Shown piece after piece: positions 33,358 through 40,950 of a DNA stretch of 54,145 nt; positions within the stretch are counted from its first letter, which is position 1, and every line of letters begins with the position of its first letter. A program made the position numbers and the translations under genes. Origin of the DNA: CAYJMQ01 sp964371555 (GTDB taxonomy: Bacteria; Bdellovibrionota; JACOXK01; 2-02-FULL-40-11); assembly GCA_964371555.1 (NCBI GenBank), contig CAYJMQ010000009.1, forward strand, positions 1 through 54,145. The letters are read 5' to 3'. The notes beneath the pieces are model-generated. The model saw only the letters and a program-made list of their open reading frames with translations, was not told where the DNA came from and did no database searches.

Positions 33358-33963
33358 ATGATCATTCGAAACAGATGCCCAAAAACTATGTCCGCTCAGG
33401 CTCTGCCCCTTCAGGCTCTACAAAGATTTCTTGTGATCATACGATGGCTTCCAATCTCGCTTCCTGCTTTTTTTATTGCCTGTGGCTATGGTTTCTCTAC
33501 GGTGAGGGGACCCCTTCCCGGTGGTGTTAAAAAGGTTGCGATCCCTACTTTTCAGAACCGAACACATGAAGCAGGGATTGAAAATATTTTTACATCCTCA
33601 TTGAGAGATGAATTTTTTAAGAGCAGGCTTGTCGATGTTGTCGATCGAAAGAAAGCCGATGCGGAAATTATTGGCATTGTGAGCAGTATTTCGATTGAAG
33701 CGGTCACTTATTCAGAACGGGAGCTTGAAGGGAGGGCGAAAAAAGTTCTTGCCAATGAATACAATGCGCGTGCCGAGGTTTCAATATCGCTGATCCGGCT
33801 GCAGGACGGGGCAAAGCTGTGGCAGAGAACTCTTTCAGACGCGAGGCGCTATGTGACAGATGAAAATCTGTTGAAAAATGAGGTGAAACAGCAGGAGGCG
33901 TTTCAAAAGACTGCCATCTATCTGATGGAGCAGGCCCATGATTTAATGTTTGAGGATTTTTAG
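33358..33963 (+). CDS. lptE: LptE-like LPS-assembly lipoprotein
   Basis: This is 201 residues from the ATG at 33358, with AGGAGG 7 nt upstream. A lipoprotein signal ends at FFIAC-GYGF. The mature part has the LptE-type layout: GVKKVAIPTFQNRTHEAGIE, a helix, RLVDVVDRKKADAEIIGIVS, and long strands such as ARAEVSISLIRLQDGAKLWQ. This family plugs the LptD barrel, and lptD is also in the window. A small repeat (caggctctgccccttcaggctct) encodes QALPLQAL in the pre-signal region. It is followed by holA after 28 bp. Confidence 0.8.
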   Translation: MIIRNRCPKTMSAQALPLQALQRFLVIIRWLPISLPAFFIACGYGFSTVRGPLPGGVKKVAIPTFQNRTHEAGIENIFTSSLRDEFFKSRLVDVVDRKKADAEIIGIVSSISIEAVTYSERELEGRAKKVLANEYNARAEVSISLIRLQDGAKLWQRTLSDARRYVTDENLLKNEVKQQEAFQKTAIYLMEQAHDLMFEDF

Positions 33964-33972
33964 AAGTAGCAA

Positions 33973-33996
33973 GCCATTTGCCTGAAAGCAAATGGC
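33973..33996 (+). promoter_or_regulatory. Hairpin covering the holA start codon
   Basis: This is a perfect inverted repeat GCCATTTGC-ctgaaa-GCAAATGGC. The right arm contains the holA ATG (33992-33994). Such a stem would hide the start codon in mRNA. The design parallels the hairpin at 14651-14672 in front of dcd. Confidence 0.55.
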
Positions 33997-34981
33997 GCTG
34001 ATTACGACACAACTGGATGACATTCTTTTAAAAATAAAAAAAAAGATAGAACCCTCGTATTTCATTGTCGATGAAACCGGTTTTTTCTTTGACGAAATTC
34101 TCTTGACTCTGCAGCCGGTTTTTCTTGGAAAATCGGCCACAAAAGATTCTTACGCGGTCTTTCATATTCCCGATTTTAATCTCGATGAAATCCTTGAGGC
34201 ATTGCGGACTGTTTCGCTTTTTTCTCCTAAGAGACTCTGTGTCTTTAAAAATGCGGATCAACTGAAGGTCGATCAGATTGAGAAACTCGCAGGGTTTCTA
34301 AAAAAGGAGTTTAAAGATATCTGTCTTTTGTTTTTTTCTCAGAAAAAAACAAAAAATAAGCTGTTTAAATATTGTGCTGAAATGGGGACTGGTTTCGAAT
34401 TCAAAAAACCGTATGAATCCAAAATGCCCTATTGGGTTCAATGGATGGCCAAAAAAGAAAAGAAAAATATCGGCCCAAAAGCTGTAAAACTGCTTTTGGG
34501 AAAGGCTCAGGATCTTTTTCAACTCAAGAGAGAAATTGAAAAGTTAAGTCTTTATACGGCAGAATCAGAAGAAATTACAGAAGCAGATATCCAGGGGCTT
34601 TTGTATTCAACAAGACAGCATTCGATTTTTGAACTGACAGACGCTATTGGGTATCAGAAAAAACGAGTGGCGCTAACCGTTCTTCAGCGGCTTCTTAACG
34701 AAGGGGAGGCAGAGGTATTTATATTTTCAATGATCATGAGACATCTGAGAAATATTTGGAAAGCGGTCTCTTGGAAAGAGACCAAATCAGATTCAGAGGC
34801 CCAGGCTCTCCTTGGAATTCATCCGATGTTCTGGGACGATTTCAGAAAACAACGCGACCATTTTGAAAAAGCCCCCTTTGAAGCCTATTGGGCAGCTGCT
34901 TCCCAAACAGATAAAGCATTAAAATCGCTCTCTATAGATAAGCGCTCTATTCTCACCCGCTTTGTTTATTCTGTTTGTTAG
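33992..34981 (+). CDS. holA: DNA polymerase III delta subunit
   Basis: This 329-residue clamp-loader subunit opens the sliding clamp. It has the HolA layout: YFIVDETGFFFDEIL, a degenerate AAA+ N-domain with SLFSPKRLCVFKNADQL, CLLFFSQKKTKNKLFKY, a lid region (LFQLKREIEKLSLYT, then TEADIQGLL) and a C-terminal helical collar (FIFSMIMRHLRNIWKA). It follows lptE, a pairing seen in many proteobacteria. The Shine-Dalgarno is weak and the start lies in a hairpin. Confidence 0.88.
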   Translation: MALITTQLDDILLKIKKKIEPSYFIVDETGFFFDEILLTLQPVFLGKSATKDSYAVFHIPDFNLDEILEALRTVSLFSPKRLCVFKNADQLKVDQIEKLAGFLKKEFKDICLLFFSQKKTKNKLFKYCAEMGTGFEFKKPYESKMPYWVQWMAKKEKKNIGPKAVKLLLGKAQDLFQLKREIEKLSLYTAESEEITEADIQGLLYSTRQHSIFELTDAIGYQKKRVALTVLQRLLNEGEAEVFIFSMIMRHLRNIWKAVSWKETKSDSEAQALLGIHPMFWDDFRKQRDHFEKAPFEAYWAAASQTDKALKSLSIDKRSILTRFVYSVC

Positions 34982-34982
34982 T

Positions 34983-35086
34983 TAGATTCTGCTGAAAAAG
35001 TGTCATTCTGAGCGCAAAGCGCGAAGAATCCCAGCGGAGATGCTTCGGGACTTCGTCCCTCAGCATGACTTTTTCAGCAGAATCTA
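34983..35086. repeat. 104-bp inverted-repeat element between holA and rpsT
   Basis: The ends are perfect 19-nt inverted repeats (tagattctgctgaaaaagt at 34983-35001 and its complement at 35068-35086). The interior is an imperfect palindrome (tcattctgag.../...ctcagcatga) containing the gaag-atc words seen at 1-70. It has the form of a small non-autonomous palindromic element and may also serve as a two-way terminator between convergent genes. Confidence 0.85.
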
Positions 35087-35094
35087 GTTAGGAG

Positions 35095-35355
35095 CTAGAG
35101 TGAATTTACTTGCGTAGTCAGACGGGAAATTTTTCGTCCAGCATTTTTCCAATGAAGAAGACTGCTTTGAGCCGCCTTATCTAAGAGTGGAATGGCCAAA
35201 GAAAGAGCCTCTTTGGCTTTTGTTTTGTCTTTGGCCTGAACAGCCATGCTCACTTTTTTAATCACTGTTTTGAGCTGGGCATGCCGGGCCGCATTTCTTT
35301 CCCGTCTCTTTTTATTCTGACGAATCCGTTTAACAGCGGACGCATGATCTGCCAT
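35095..35355 (-). CDS. rpsT: Ribosomal protein S20
   Basis: This 86-residue, highly basic protein starts MADHASAVKRIRQNKKRRER, the S20 hallmark of A-x-x-K-R-x-R-x-x-x-K-x-x-x-x-N. The C-terminal half KEALSLAIPLLDKAAQSSL then HWKNAGRKISRLTTQ is also typical. The frame extends 6 codons upstream to 35373, but the family start favours 35355. No clear Shine-Dalgarno is seen. In many bacteria S20 controls its own translation. Confidence 0.95.
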   Translation of the reverse strand: MADHASAVKRIRQNKKRRERNAARHAQLKTVIKKVSMAVQAKDKTKAKEALSLAIPLLDKAAQSSLLHWKNAGRKISRLTTQVNSL

Positions 35356-35523
35356 AAGGGGGATTCGTAGCATATGAGCAAGGGCAAGTCAAAATGATTT
35401 ATTGCATTGTCATTTAAAAATCCCCGTGAATCCTTATGAAGACGATTTTGCCATTGACAAAGAAGGAACGAGATATTTCGTTGTAAATAATGTGTTTCAA
35501 CTTGATGCTTTTTGAGTACCTTT

Positions 35524-35582
35524 TTGAAAACCCCTTAAATACCCTTTACAAATACGATTATATATCGTATTTTATATCGTAT
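35524..35582 (+). promoter_or_regulatory. Promoter and operator of the vapBC-like module
   Basis: TTGAAA (35524-35529), a 17-nt spacer and TACAAA (35547-35552) form a good promoter. The palindrome ATACGAT-tatat-ATCGTAT (35552-35570) overlaps its downstream edge. A third half-site ATATCGTAT reaches into the start codon at 35581. This arrangement indicates autorepression by the antitoxin. Confidence 0.7.
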
Positions 35583-35793
35583 GAAAGTGACTGCGCTTCT
35601 TCCTGATCAGCTTGTCAAAGACGTTAAACATTTATCCCGGGGAAAGAATATTACCCATGCCCTGGTTATTGCACTCAGTGAATGGCTTTCAGTTAAGAAG
35701 GTTCAATACTTAAATAAGAAAATTGCTCAAAAACCTCTTCATTTTCGAAAAGGATATTCTGCTGAATCCATTCGCAAACCAAACCGATCTTAA
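35581..35793 (+). CDS. vapB: VapB-like ribbon-helix-helix antitoxin
   Basis: This 70-residue protein starts MKVTALLPDQLVKDVKHLSR then ITHALVIALSEWL, a short strand followed by two helices as in RHH/DUF2191 antitoxins. The basic C-terminus (KPLHFRKGYSAESIRKPNRS) would wrap the toxin. The stop abuts the toxin start directly. It likely binds the operator at 35552-35582. Both genes are intact here, unlike the two modules at the left end. Confidence 0.75.
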   Translation: MKVTALLPDQLVKDVKHLSRGKNITHALVIALSEWLSVKKVQYLNKKIAQKPLHFRKGYSAESIRKPNRS

Positions 35794-36165
35794 ATGATTC
35801 TTGTCGACACTTCTATATGGATTGAATTCTTTAGGGGAAATTCCTTGTATTATCATCCCCTTTCAAAGTTATTAGAAAAAAGAGAGGCGATAGCCATAGA
35901 ATGTATTTTTGGCGAACTCTTACAAGGGGCACGTTCATATCAAGAAAAAACGATTATTAAAAACTATTGGTTTCTTTTACCAAAAATAGAAGAAGCCGGA
36001 ATATGGCTCATGGGAGGAGAGGCATCTTCTTATAAAAAATTTCATTCAAAAGGAATTGGATTAACAGATCTGGTCATCTTGTCCGCTGCTCGCGTAGCAG
36101 AAGTTAAAATCTGGACTCTTGATAAAAAACTTTTATCTATTCTTCGAACATCTGAAATTTTTTAA
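35794..36165 (+). CDS. vapC: VapC-like PIN-domain ribonuclease toxin
   Basis: This 123-residue PIN domain has the acidic residues in place: ILVDTSIWIEFF (first Asp, residue 5), IECIFGELLQGA (Glu), GLTDLVILSAA (Asp) and WTLDKKL (Asp). Length and order are as in VapC toxins that cut tRNA or rRNA. It is directly coupled to the antitoxin and convergent with the lipoprotein gene 18 bp away. The target RNA cannot be told from sequence. Confidence 0.85.
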   Translation: MILVDTSIWIEFFRGNSLYYHPLSKLLEKREAIAIECIFGELLQGARSYQEKTIIKNYWFLLPKIEEAGIWLMGGEASSYKKFHSKGIGLTDLVILSAARVAEVKIWTLDKKLLSILRTSEIF

Positions 36166-36183
36166 TTGCTTCTTCTTTTTGAA

Positions 36184-36891
36184 TTACTGCAAATCATCCC
36201 TTGTCTCAAATATCTCGCTGAGATCATAGGGGAAGCCGTTTAGCATCCCATTTTGAAGATCTTGAAGCTTGATTGTTGCAACGCCGCCATTGGGGTTGCT
36301 GATCGCAAGATCCCAGTGGAAGGCGACAAAAAAGCCGCCGTTTTTGGCGTTAACTGTGGGAATCCGCGTGATATATCCGACGAGCCGCCCCGCATTGTCG
36401 GAGAATGAGACGGTGATCTCGGCATCTGGATCGAAGATCCTATTCGTTGGAACAAACATGGCGGCGATCTCTTTCCCGAGGTAAAAGGTGATGTGCTTTA
36501 GCATCGGGACTTCAATTGCGACCGCTGGCAGATTTTTATCAACGTAGCTTGGGAAGGGGCGTCCATCCGGGAGTGATTTTGGGTCACGCAATCTGAATTT
36601 GTCATTATCAAATTGTGAAGCCGGAATGGAGAAGAGCACTCTCGGCGGCTGTGTTCCAAACTCTGGAACCAGTTCTACGAAAGCCCCTTCAACATCGGGA
36701 ATCGGCAGCCTTGCGCCGACAATCACTTCATTTTTCAGCTGAAATGAAAGGGTGACTGGATCCCCAAATGTAAACTGGACATCGGGCAGTTTAATTTTCG
36801 GGCCACTACAGCGCGATGCCCCTGAGAAAACAAGAATCAGACTTGAGATTGCAAGCAGACGACAAACTTTAAAGAGTCTCTGTTTCTTCAT
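36184..36891 (-). CDS. Secreted protein or lipoprotein of unknown function
   Basis: This is 235 residues from the ATG at 36891, chosen because a signal peptide follows at once (RLLAISSLILVFSGASRCSG). The frame runs back to 36957. The Cys after ASR is a poor lipobox because Arg precedes it, so ordinary Sec export with cleavage near SGA is as likely. The mature part is strand-rich with no family I recognise. It is 82 bp after carB and is probably the last gene of that transcript. Confidence 0.6.
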   Translation of the reverse strand: MKKQRLFKVCRLLAISSLILVFSGASRCSGPKIKLPDVQFTFGDPVTLSFQLKNEVIVGARLPIPDVEGAFVELVPEFGTQPPRVLFSIPASQFDNDKFRLRDPKSLPDGRPFPSYVDKNLPAVAIEVPMLKHITFYLGKEIAAMFVPTNRIFDPDAEITVSFSDNAGRLVGYITRIPTVNAKNGGFFVAFHWDLAISNPNGGVATIKLQDLQNGMLNGFPYDLSEIFETRDDLQ

Positions 36892-36973
36892 ACCCCCCCC
36901 ATGATTTTGAAGAACTGCATTCGATCCATTGTTTCTGATATGGGTGATCGTTGTCAAGCGAAAGCCCTTGACG

Positions 36974-39900
36974 CTAAGAAAGCCGATCCTGAAGTGTTTC
37001 TACATCCAGATGTGATTCTTTAAGCTTTCCCAAGGCATCGACGGCGACGCGGGCTGCGGAAAGGACTGTGAAATAGGGGATATTTTTTAAGAGAGATGTC
37101 CGTCGGATTGAATAAGAGTCTGCAATCTCCTGTGCGCCAAATGTGGTGTTAATGACAAGGGTGATCTCTCCACTTTTTAGGTAGTCGACCGTATGGGGGC
37201 GCCCTTCATAGACTTTTTTGATCCGTTTATTTTCAATCCCCTTATTCTTTAAAAAGGTGTGGGTTCCTGAAGTTGCCGAGATTTTAAATCCAAGAGCGAC
37301 CAGTTTTCGCACAATCGGGGTGACCGCTTCTTTGTCATCATCTTTCACACTGATGAAGGCTGTTCCACCTGATGGCAGTTCCTGGCCGGTTGCGATATAC
37401 GATTTTAAATAAGCGACCGCAAAGGTTTCGTCGGATCCCATCACTTCTCCTGTCGACTTCATTTCCGGGCCAAGAAGCACATCGCATTCCGGAAAGCGAA
37501 TAAATGGGAAAACCACCTGTTTTACAGAAACCTTTTTGGGCGCCACCTCCCGTGTGTGACCGAGCTCTTTTAATGTTTTTCCAGCCATGACAGAGGCCGC
37601 GATCTTTGCGAGCGCGACTCCGGTTGCTTTCGATGCAAATGGAACTGTTCGGGAAGCCCGCGGATTGACTTCCAAAACATATATTTCCCCTTTTTGTATC
37701 GCAAACTGTATGTTCATCAGGCCGCGGACGCCCAGTCTTTTTGCCAGCTGACGAGTCTGATCACGAAGTTCATCGAGTTGTTGGGGGGAGAGGGTATAAG
37801 CAGGGATACAGCAGGCGCTGTCTCCCGAATGGATTCCGGCTTCCTCGATATGTTCCATGATTCCGCCGATCAACACATCGGTTCCATCTGAAATCGCATC
37901 CACATCGATCTCCTGCGCATCTTTGAGAAATTTATCTATGAGAATGGGAAGAAGAGATTCCTCTCTTCCTTCGGCTTCCAGCGCTTTTATGACAAATGTT
38001 TTTAATTGATCGAGGTTATAGACGATCTCCATGGCGCGTCCACCCAGCACATAAGAAGGGCGCACCAGAAGCGGAAAGCCGATCTTCTCTGCGATCTTAA
38101 TCGCTTCTTCCAGTGTGCGTGCCGTCCCGCTGGGCGGCTGTTTTAATCCGAGTTCATCGATAATGGTCCCAAATTCTTCCCTGTTTTCTGCAAGGTGAAT
38201 GGAGTCGGGGGATGTCCCGATAATTCTTAATCCGGCATCCTTCAAAGCCCTTGAGAGTCTAAGAGGGGTCTGTCCCCCAAATTGAACGATGATTCCATCT
38301 GGTTTTTCTTTTTCACAAATAGAGAGGATGCTCTCCACGGTCAACGGTTCAAAATAGAGTCTGTCTGAAATGTCATAGTCTGTGCTTACCGTTTCTGGAT
38401 TACAGTTGACCATGATTGTTTCATATCCATCTTCTTTGAGAGCGAGGCTAGCGTGAACGCAGCAGTAATCAAACTCGATTCCCTGCCCGATCCGGTTAGG
38501 CCCCCCTCCCAAAATCATGATTTTCTTTTTCGGTTTTGACGCGTTGACATAACCCTGAGACTCATCTTCTTGATCATAAGAGGAATAGTAGTAAGGGGTA
38601 TAAGCCTCAAATTCCGCGCCGCAGGTATCTACGGTTTTAAATTGCGCATGAATCTCGTGCTCTTGCCTGAGCTGTCGGATTTCTTTCTCTGTAACACCGG
38701 TTAACTGTGCAATCCGGGAGTCAGAGAATCCGAGCTGCTTTGCTGTGAGTAAATCTGAAGACGAAATTGGGGAGGGGAGGGATATCTTTCCTTCGCCCGC
38801 TGCAGCTTCGCTGATGCGTGCTCCGGAAAATATCCCCCCCCTCTTGCCTCTTTCGCTCTCAGATTTATTTTTCATCAGCAGTAACTCAAATTCTATGATC
38901 TCCCGAATTTGCCGCAAAAACCATAGATCTATCTGTGTCGCCGCATGAATCTCTTCCGCAGACATCTTCATTTCGGAGCTTTGGCGAAATGCCTCTGCCA
39001 CATACCATAGACGATCCGGAGTCGGATTTTTCAGCTGCCTTACAATCAGCTCCTTTGGATTTGAACAATCCTCTGGAAGCAATTCATTGAACCCGTTACG
39101 TCCGATTTCCAGAGAACAGATCGCCTTCTGCAGCGATTCTTTGAATGTTCTTCCGATCGCCATAACTTCTCCGACAGATTTCATCTGCACACCAATAACA
39201 GAGCTTGTCTGCGGGAATTTTTCAAATGTGAAACGGGGGATTTTTGTGACGACGTAATCGAGTGTCGGCTCAAAACAGGCCGGTGTTTCTCTTGTGATGT
39301 CATTCTGAATCTCGTCAAGCGTGTAGCCCACGGCAAGTCTGGCTGCGATTTTTGCAATTGGAAAGCCTGTCGCTTTCGATGCCAATGCGGAGCTCCTTGA
39401 AACGCGCGGATTCATCTCAATCACAAGCTGCTTTCCCGTTTTGGGATTTACGGCAAACTGGATATTGGACCCCCCGGTGTCGACGCCGATGGCGCGGATG
39501 ATTTTTTTTGCCGCTTCACGCATCGCCTGATATTCTTTGTCTGTCAGCGTCTGCGCCGGCGCAACCGTGATGCTGTCTCCGGTGTGAATCCCCATTGGGT
39601 CGATATTTTCGATGGAACAGATAATCACGACATTGTCTTTAAGATCACGCATGACTTCGAGTTCAAACTCTTTCCAGCCGAGAACCGATTGTTCCAAGAG
39701 GACCTGCTGAATCGGGCTCGCGCCGAGCCCCCATTGGACCGCTTCGCGAAACTCTTCGTGATTGTAGACGATATTTCCACCGTATCCGCCGAGTGTGTAC
39801 GAAGGGCGGATAATGAGCGGATAGCCAATCACAGAAACCACTCGCTCTGCCTGAGAGAGCGATGAGACGGTTTCACTCAATGGAACCTCAAGGCCAATGC

Positions 39901-40309
39901 CAACCATGAGCTCTTTAAAAAGCGCACGGTTTTCCGCTTTTTGAATGGCGGGGAGTTTTGCGCCGATCAGTTCGACTCCATATTTATCGAGAGTTCCGTT
40001 TTCTGCGAGCGTTTTTGCGATATTGAGAGCGGTCTGCCCCCCCAGTGTCGGAAGGAGGGCATCCGGGCGTTCTTTCTCAATAACCTTTTCAACGAAATAA
40101 GGGGTCAGCGGTTCAATATATGTCCGGTCGGAAAATTCAGGATCGGTCATGATCGTCGCCGGGTTTGAATTTATCAAAACAACTTCATAGCCTTCCTCTC
40201 TTAAAACCTTGCAGGCCTGAGTTCCGGAATAATCAAATTCGCAGGCCTGCCCGATCACAATGGGGCCAGAGCCAAGAATCAGGATTTTATGAATGTCCGT
40301 TCGTTTTAT
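36974..40309 (-). CDS. carB: Carbamoyl-phosphate synthase large subunit, AUA start
   Basis: CarB makes carbamoyl phosphate for pyrimidines and arginine. The two ATP-grasp halves are clear (VIGQACEFDYSGTQACKVL and GGGPNRIGQGIEFDYCCVHA), with a C-terminal MGS-like allosteric domain (SATSGTHTFLKNKGI). The first usual start codon in frame (GTG 40258) would cut into the first strand. Upstream codons read KRTDIHKILILGSGPIV, the normal CarB beginning. The frame is closed by TAA directly before ATA (40309-40307), which lies 6 nt from GAGGAGGG and overlaps the preceding gene's stop as ATAA. I take AUA as start, giving 1111 residues. Residues about 489-513 are a palindromic insertion (38772-38843). Confidence 0.92.
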   Translation of the reverse strand: MKRTDIHKILILGSGPIVIGQACEFDYSGTQACKVLREEGYEVVLINSNPATIMTDPEFSDRTYIEPLTPYFVEKVIEKERPDALLPTLGGQTALNIAKTLAENGTLDKYGVELIGAKLPAIQKAENRALFKELMVGIGLEVPLSETVSSLSQAERVVSVIGYPLIIRPSYTLGGYGGNIVYNHEEFREAVQWGLGASPIQQVLLEQSVLGWKEFELEVMRDLKDNVVIICSIENIDPMGIHTGDSITVAPAQTLTDKEYQAMREAAKKIIRAIGVDTGGSNIQFAVNPKTGKQLVIEMNPRVSRSSALASKATGFPIAKIAARLAVGYTLDEIQNDITRETPACFEPTLDYVVTKIPRFTFEKFPQTSSVIGVQMKSVGEVMAIGRTFKESLQKAICSLEIGRNGFNELLPEDCSNPKELIVRQLKNPTPDRLWYVAEAFRQSSEMKMSAEEIHAATQIDLWFLRQIREIIEFELLLMKNKSESERGKRGGIFSGARISEAAAGEGKISLPSPISSSDLLTAKQLGFSDSRIAQLTGVTEKEIRQLRQEHEIHAQFKTVDTCGAEFEAYTPYYYSSYDQEDESQGYVNASKPKKKIMILGGGPNRIGQGIEFDYCCVHASLALKEDGYETIMVNCNPETVSTDYDISDRLYFEPLTVESILSICEKEKPDGIIVQFGGQTPLRLSRALKDAGLRIIGTSPDSIHLAENREEFGTIIDELGLKQPPSGTARTLEEAIKIAEKIGFPLLVRPSYVLGGRAMEIVYNLDQLKTFVIKALEAEGREESLLPILIDKFLKDAQEIDVDAISDGTDVLIGGIMEHIEEAGIHSGDSACCIPAYTLSPQQLDELRDQTRQLAKRLGVRGLMNIQFAIQKGEIYVLEVNPRASRTVPFASKATGVALAKIAASVMAGKTLKELGHTREVAPKKVSVKQVVFPFIRFPECDVLLGPEMKSTGEVMGSDETFAVAYLKSYIATGQELPSGGTAFISVKDDDKEAVTPIVRKLVALGFKISATSGTHTFLKNKGIENKRIKKVYEGRPHTVDYLKSGEITLVINTTFGAQEIADSYSIRRTSLLKNIPYFTVLSAARVAVDALGKLKESHLDVETLQDRLS
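38772..38843. repeat. 72-nt palindromic element inserted in frame in carB
   Basis: The end sequences gaggggagggatatctttcc and ggaaaatatcccccccctc are inverted copies with about two differences. The element is 72 nt (24 codons) and encodes KRGGIFSGARISEAA then GEGKISLPS on the minus strand. E. coli CarB has about 29 fewer residues between WFL and the GF-D motif. It resembles the in-frame palindromic elements known from Rickettsia, with no sequence relation claimed. Confidence 0.8.
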
Positions 40310-40950
40310 TTAAATCCCTCCTCGTTATAGATTTGTTGTGCGCTGACATGCGGGTAGCGTTCCAGTTTCAGCCGCAGTTTTTTAAATTTCAAAATCGTTC
40401 TTATGAGAATTTTTCGTTCCAGGTTCTTTATTTTTTTCATTTCCCCGAAGATAAATTTTTTTGCCTGAGCGGGATGGAAACAGAAGCTTTTCGTAAAATG
40501 CCATTCGCGCTGAAAGGGGACGAGAATGGCATCAAAAATATCCCCTTCTTTGAAACCCGCAACAATGATATTGCTTCCAATCTTCAGGGTTTCATCATTA
40601 TGAAGATCCCGCAGATTCAGGAGCCCCTGTTTTACTTTTTTCACGAAAAAAAGTGAATGTCTGGATTTGGTAAAGTCATTGTAAATTTTTTTATCTTCAT
40701 CCGAGAATTCCTTAAAGTGGATTCGATAAAAGAGCCGGACCGGCGGGAGGTCTTTTTCAGGGAGGTCGCGGTCAAAGATATACCACTCAAGAAAAGCGGT
40801 CATATAGGTTTCAAAAAACGGGTCTTCCTCGTGAACTGTGCCGATCGAGTCAAAGAATTCTTTTCGCGCTTTTTGGAGTTCCGCAACCCGCTCGCGCGAC
40901 GCAAATTCGTCCGTAATACGATTAAGATATTCGTCAAATAAGGTTATCAT
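40306..40950 (-). CDS. Unknown protein between carA and carB
   Basis: This 214-residue charged, soluble-looking protein has no signal peptide. Notable segments are FFETYMTAFLEWYIFDRDLP, RHSLFFVKKVKQGLLNLRDL, FCFHPAQAKKFIFGEMKKI and a basic C-terminal helix. I do not recognise a domain. It starts inside an ATGA overlap with carA and ends inside the ATAA overlap with carB, so all three are translationally coupled. The context suggests a role with carbamoyl-phosphate synthase or simple co-expression. It is unlikely to be a spurious frame because both overlaps are coding-tight. Confidence 0.75.
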   Translation of the reverse strand: MITLFDEYLNRITDEFASRERVAELQKARKEFFDSIGTVHEEDPFFETYMTAFLEWYIFDRDLPEKDLPPVRLFYRIHFKEFSDEDKKIYNDFTKSRHSLFFVKKVKQGLLNLRDLHNDETLKIGSNIIVAGFKEGDIFDAILVPFQREWHFTKSFCFHPAQAKKFIFGEMKKIKNLERKILIRTILKFKKLRLKLERYPHVSAQQIYNEEGFK

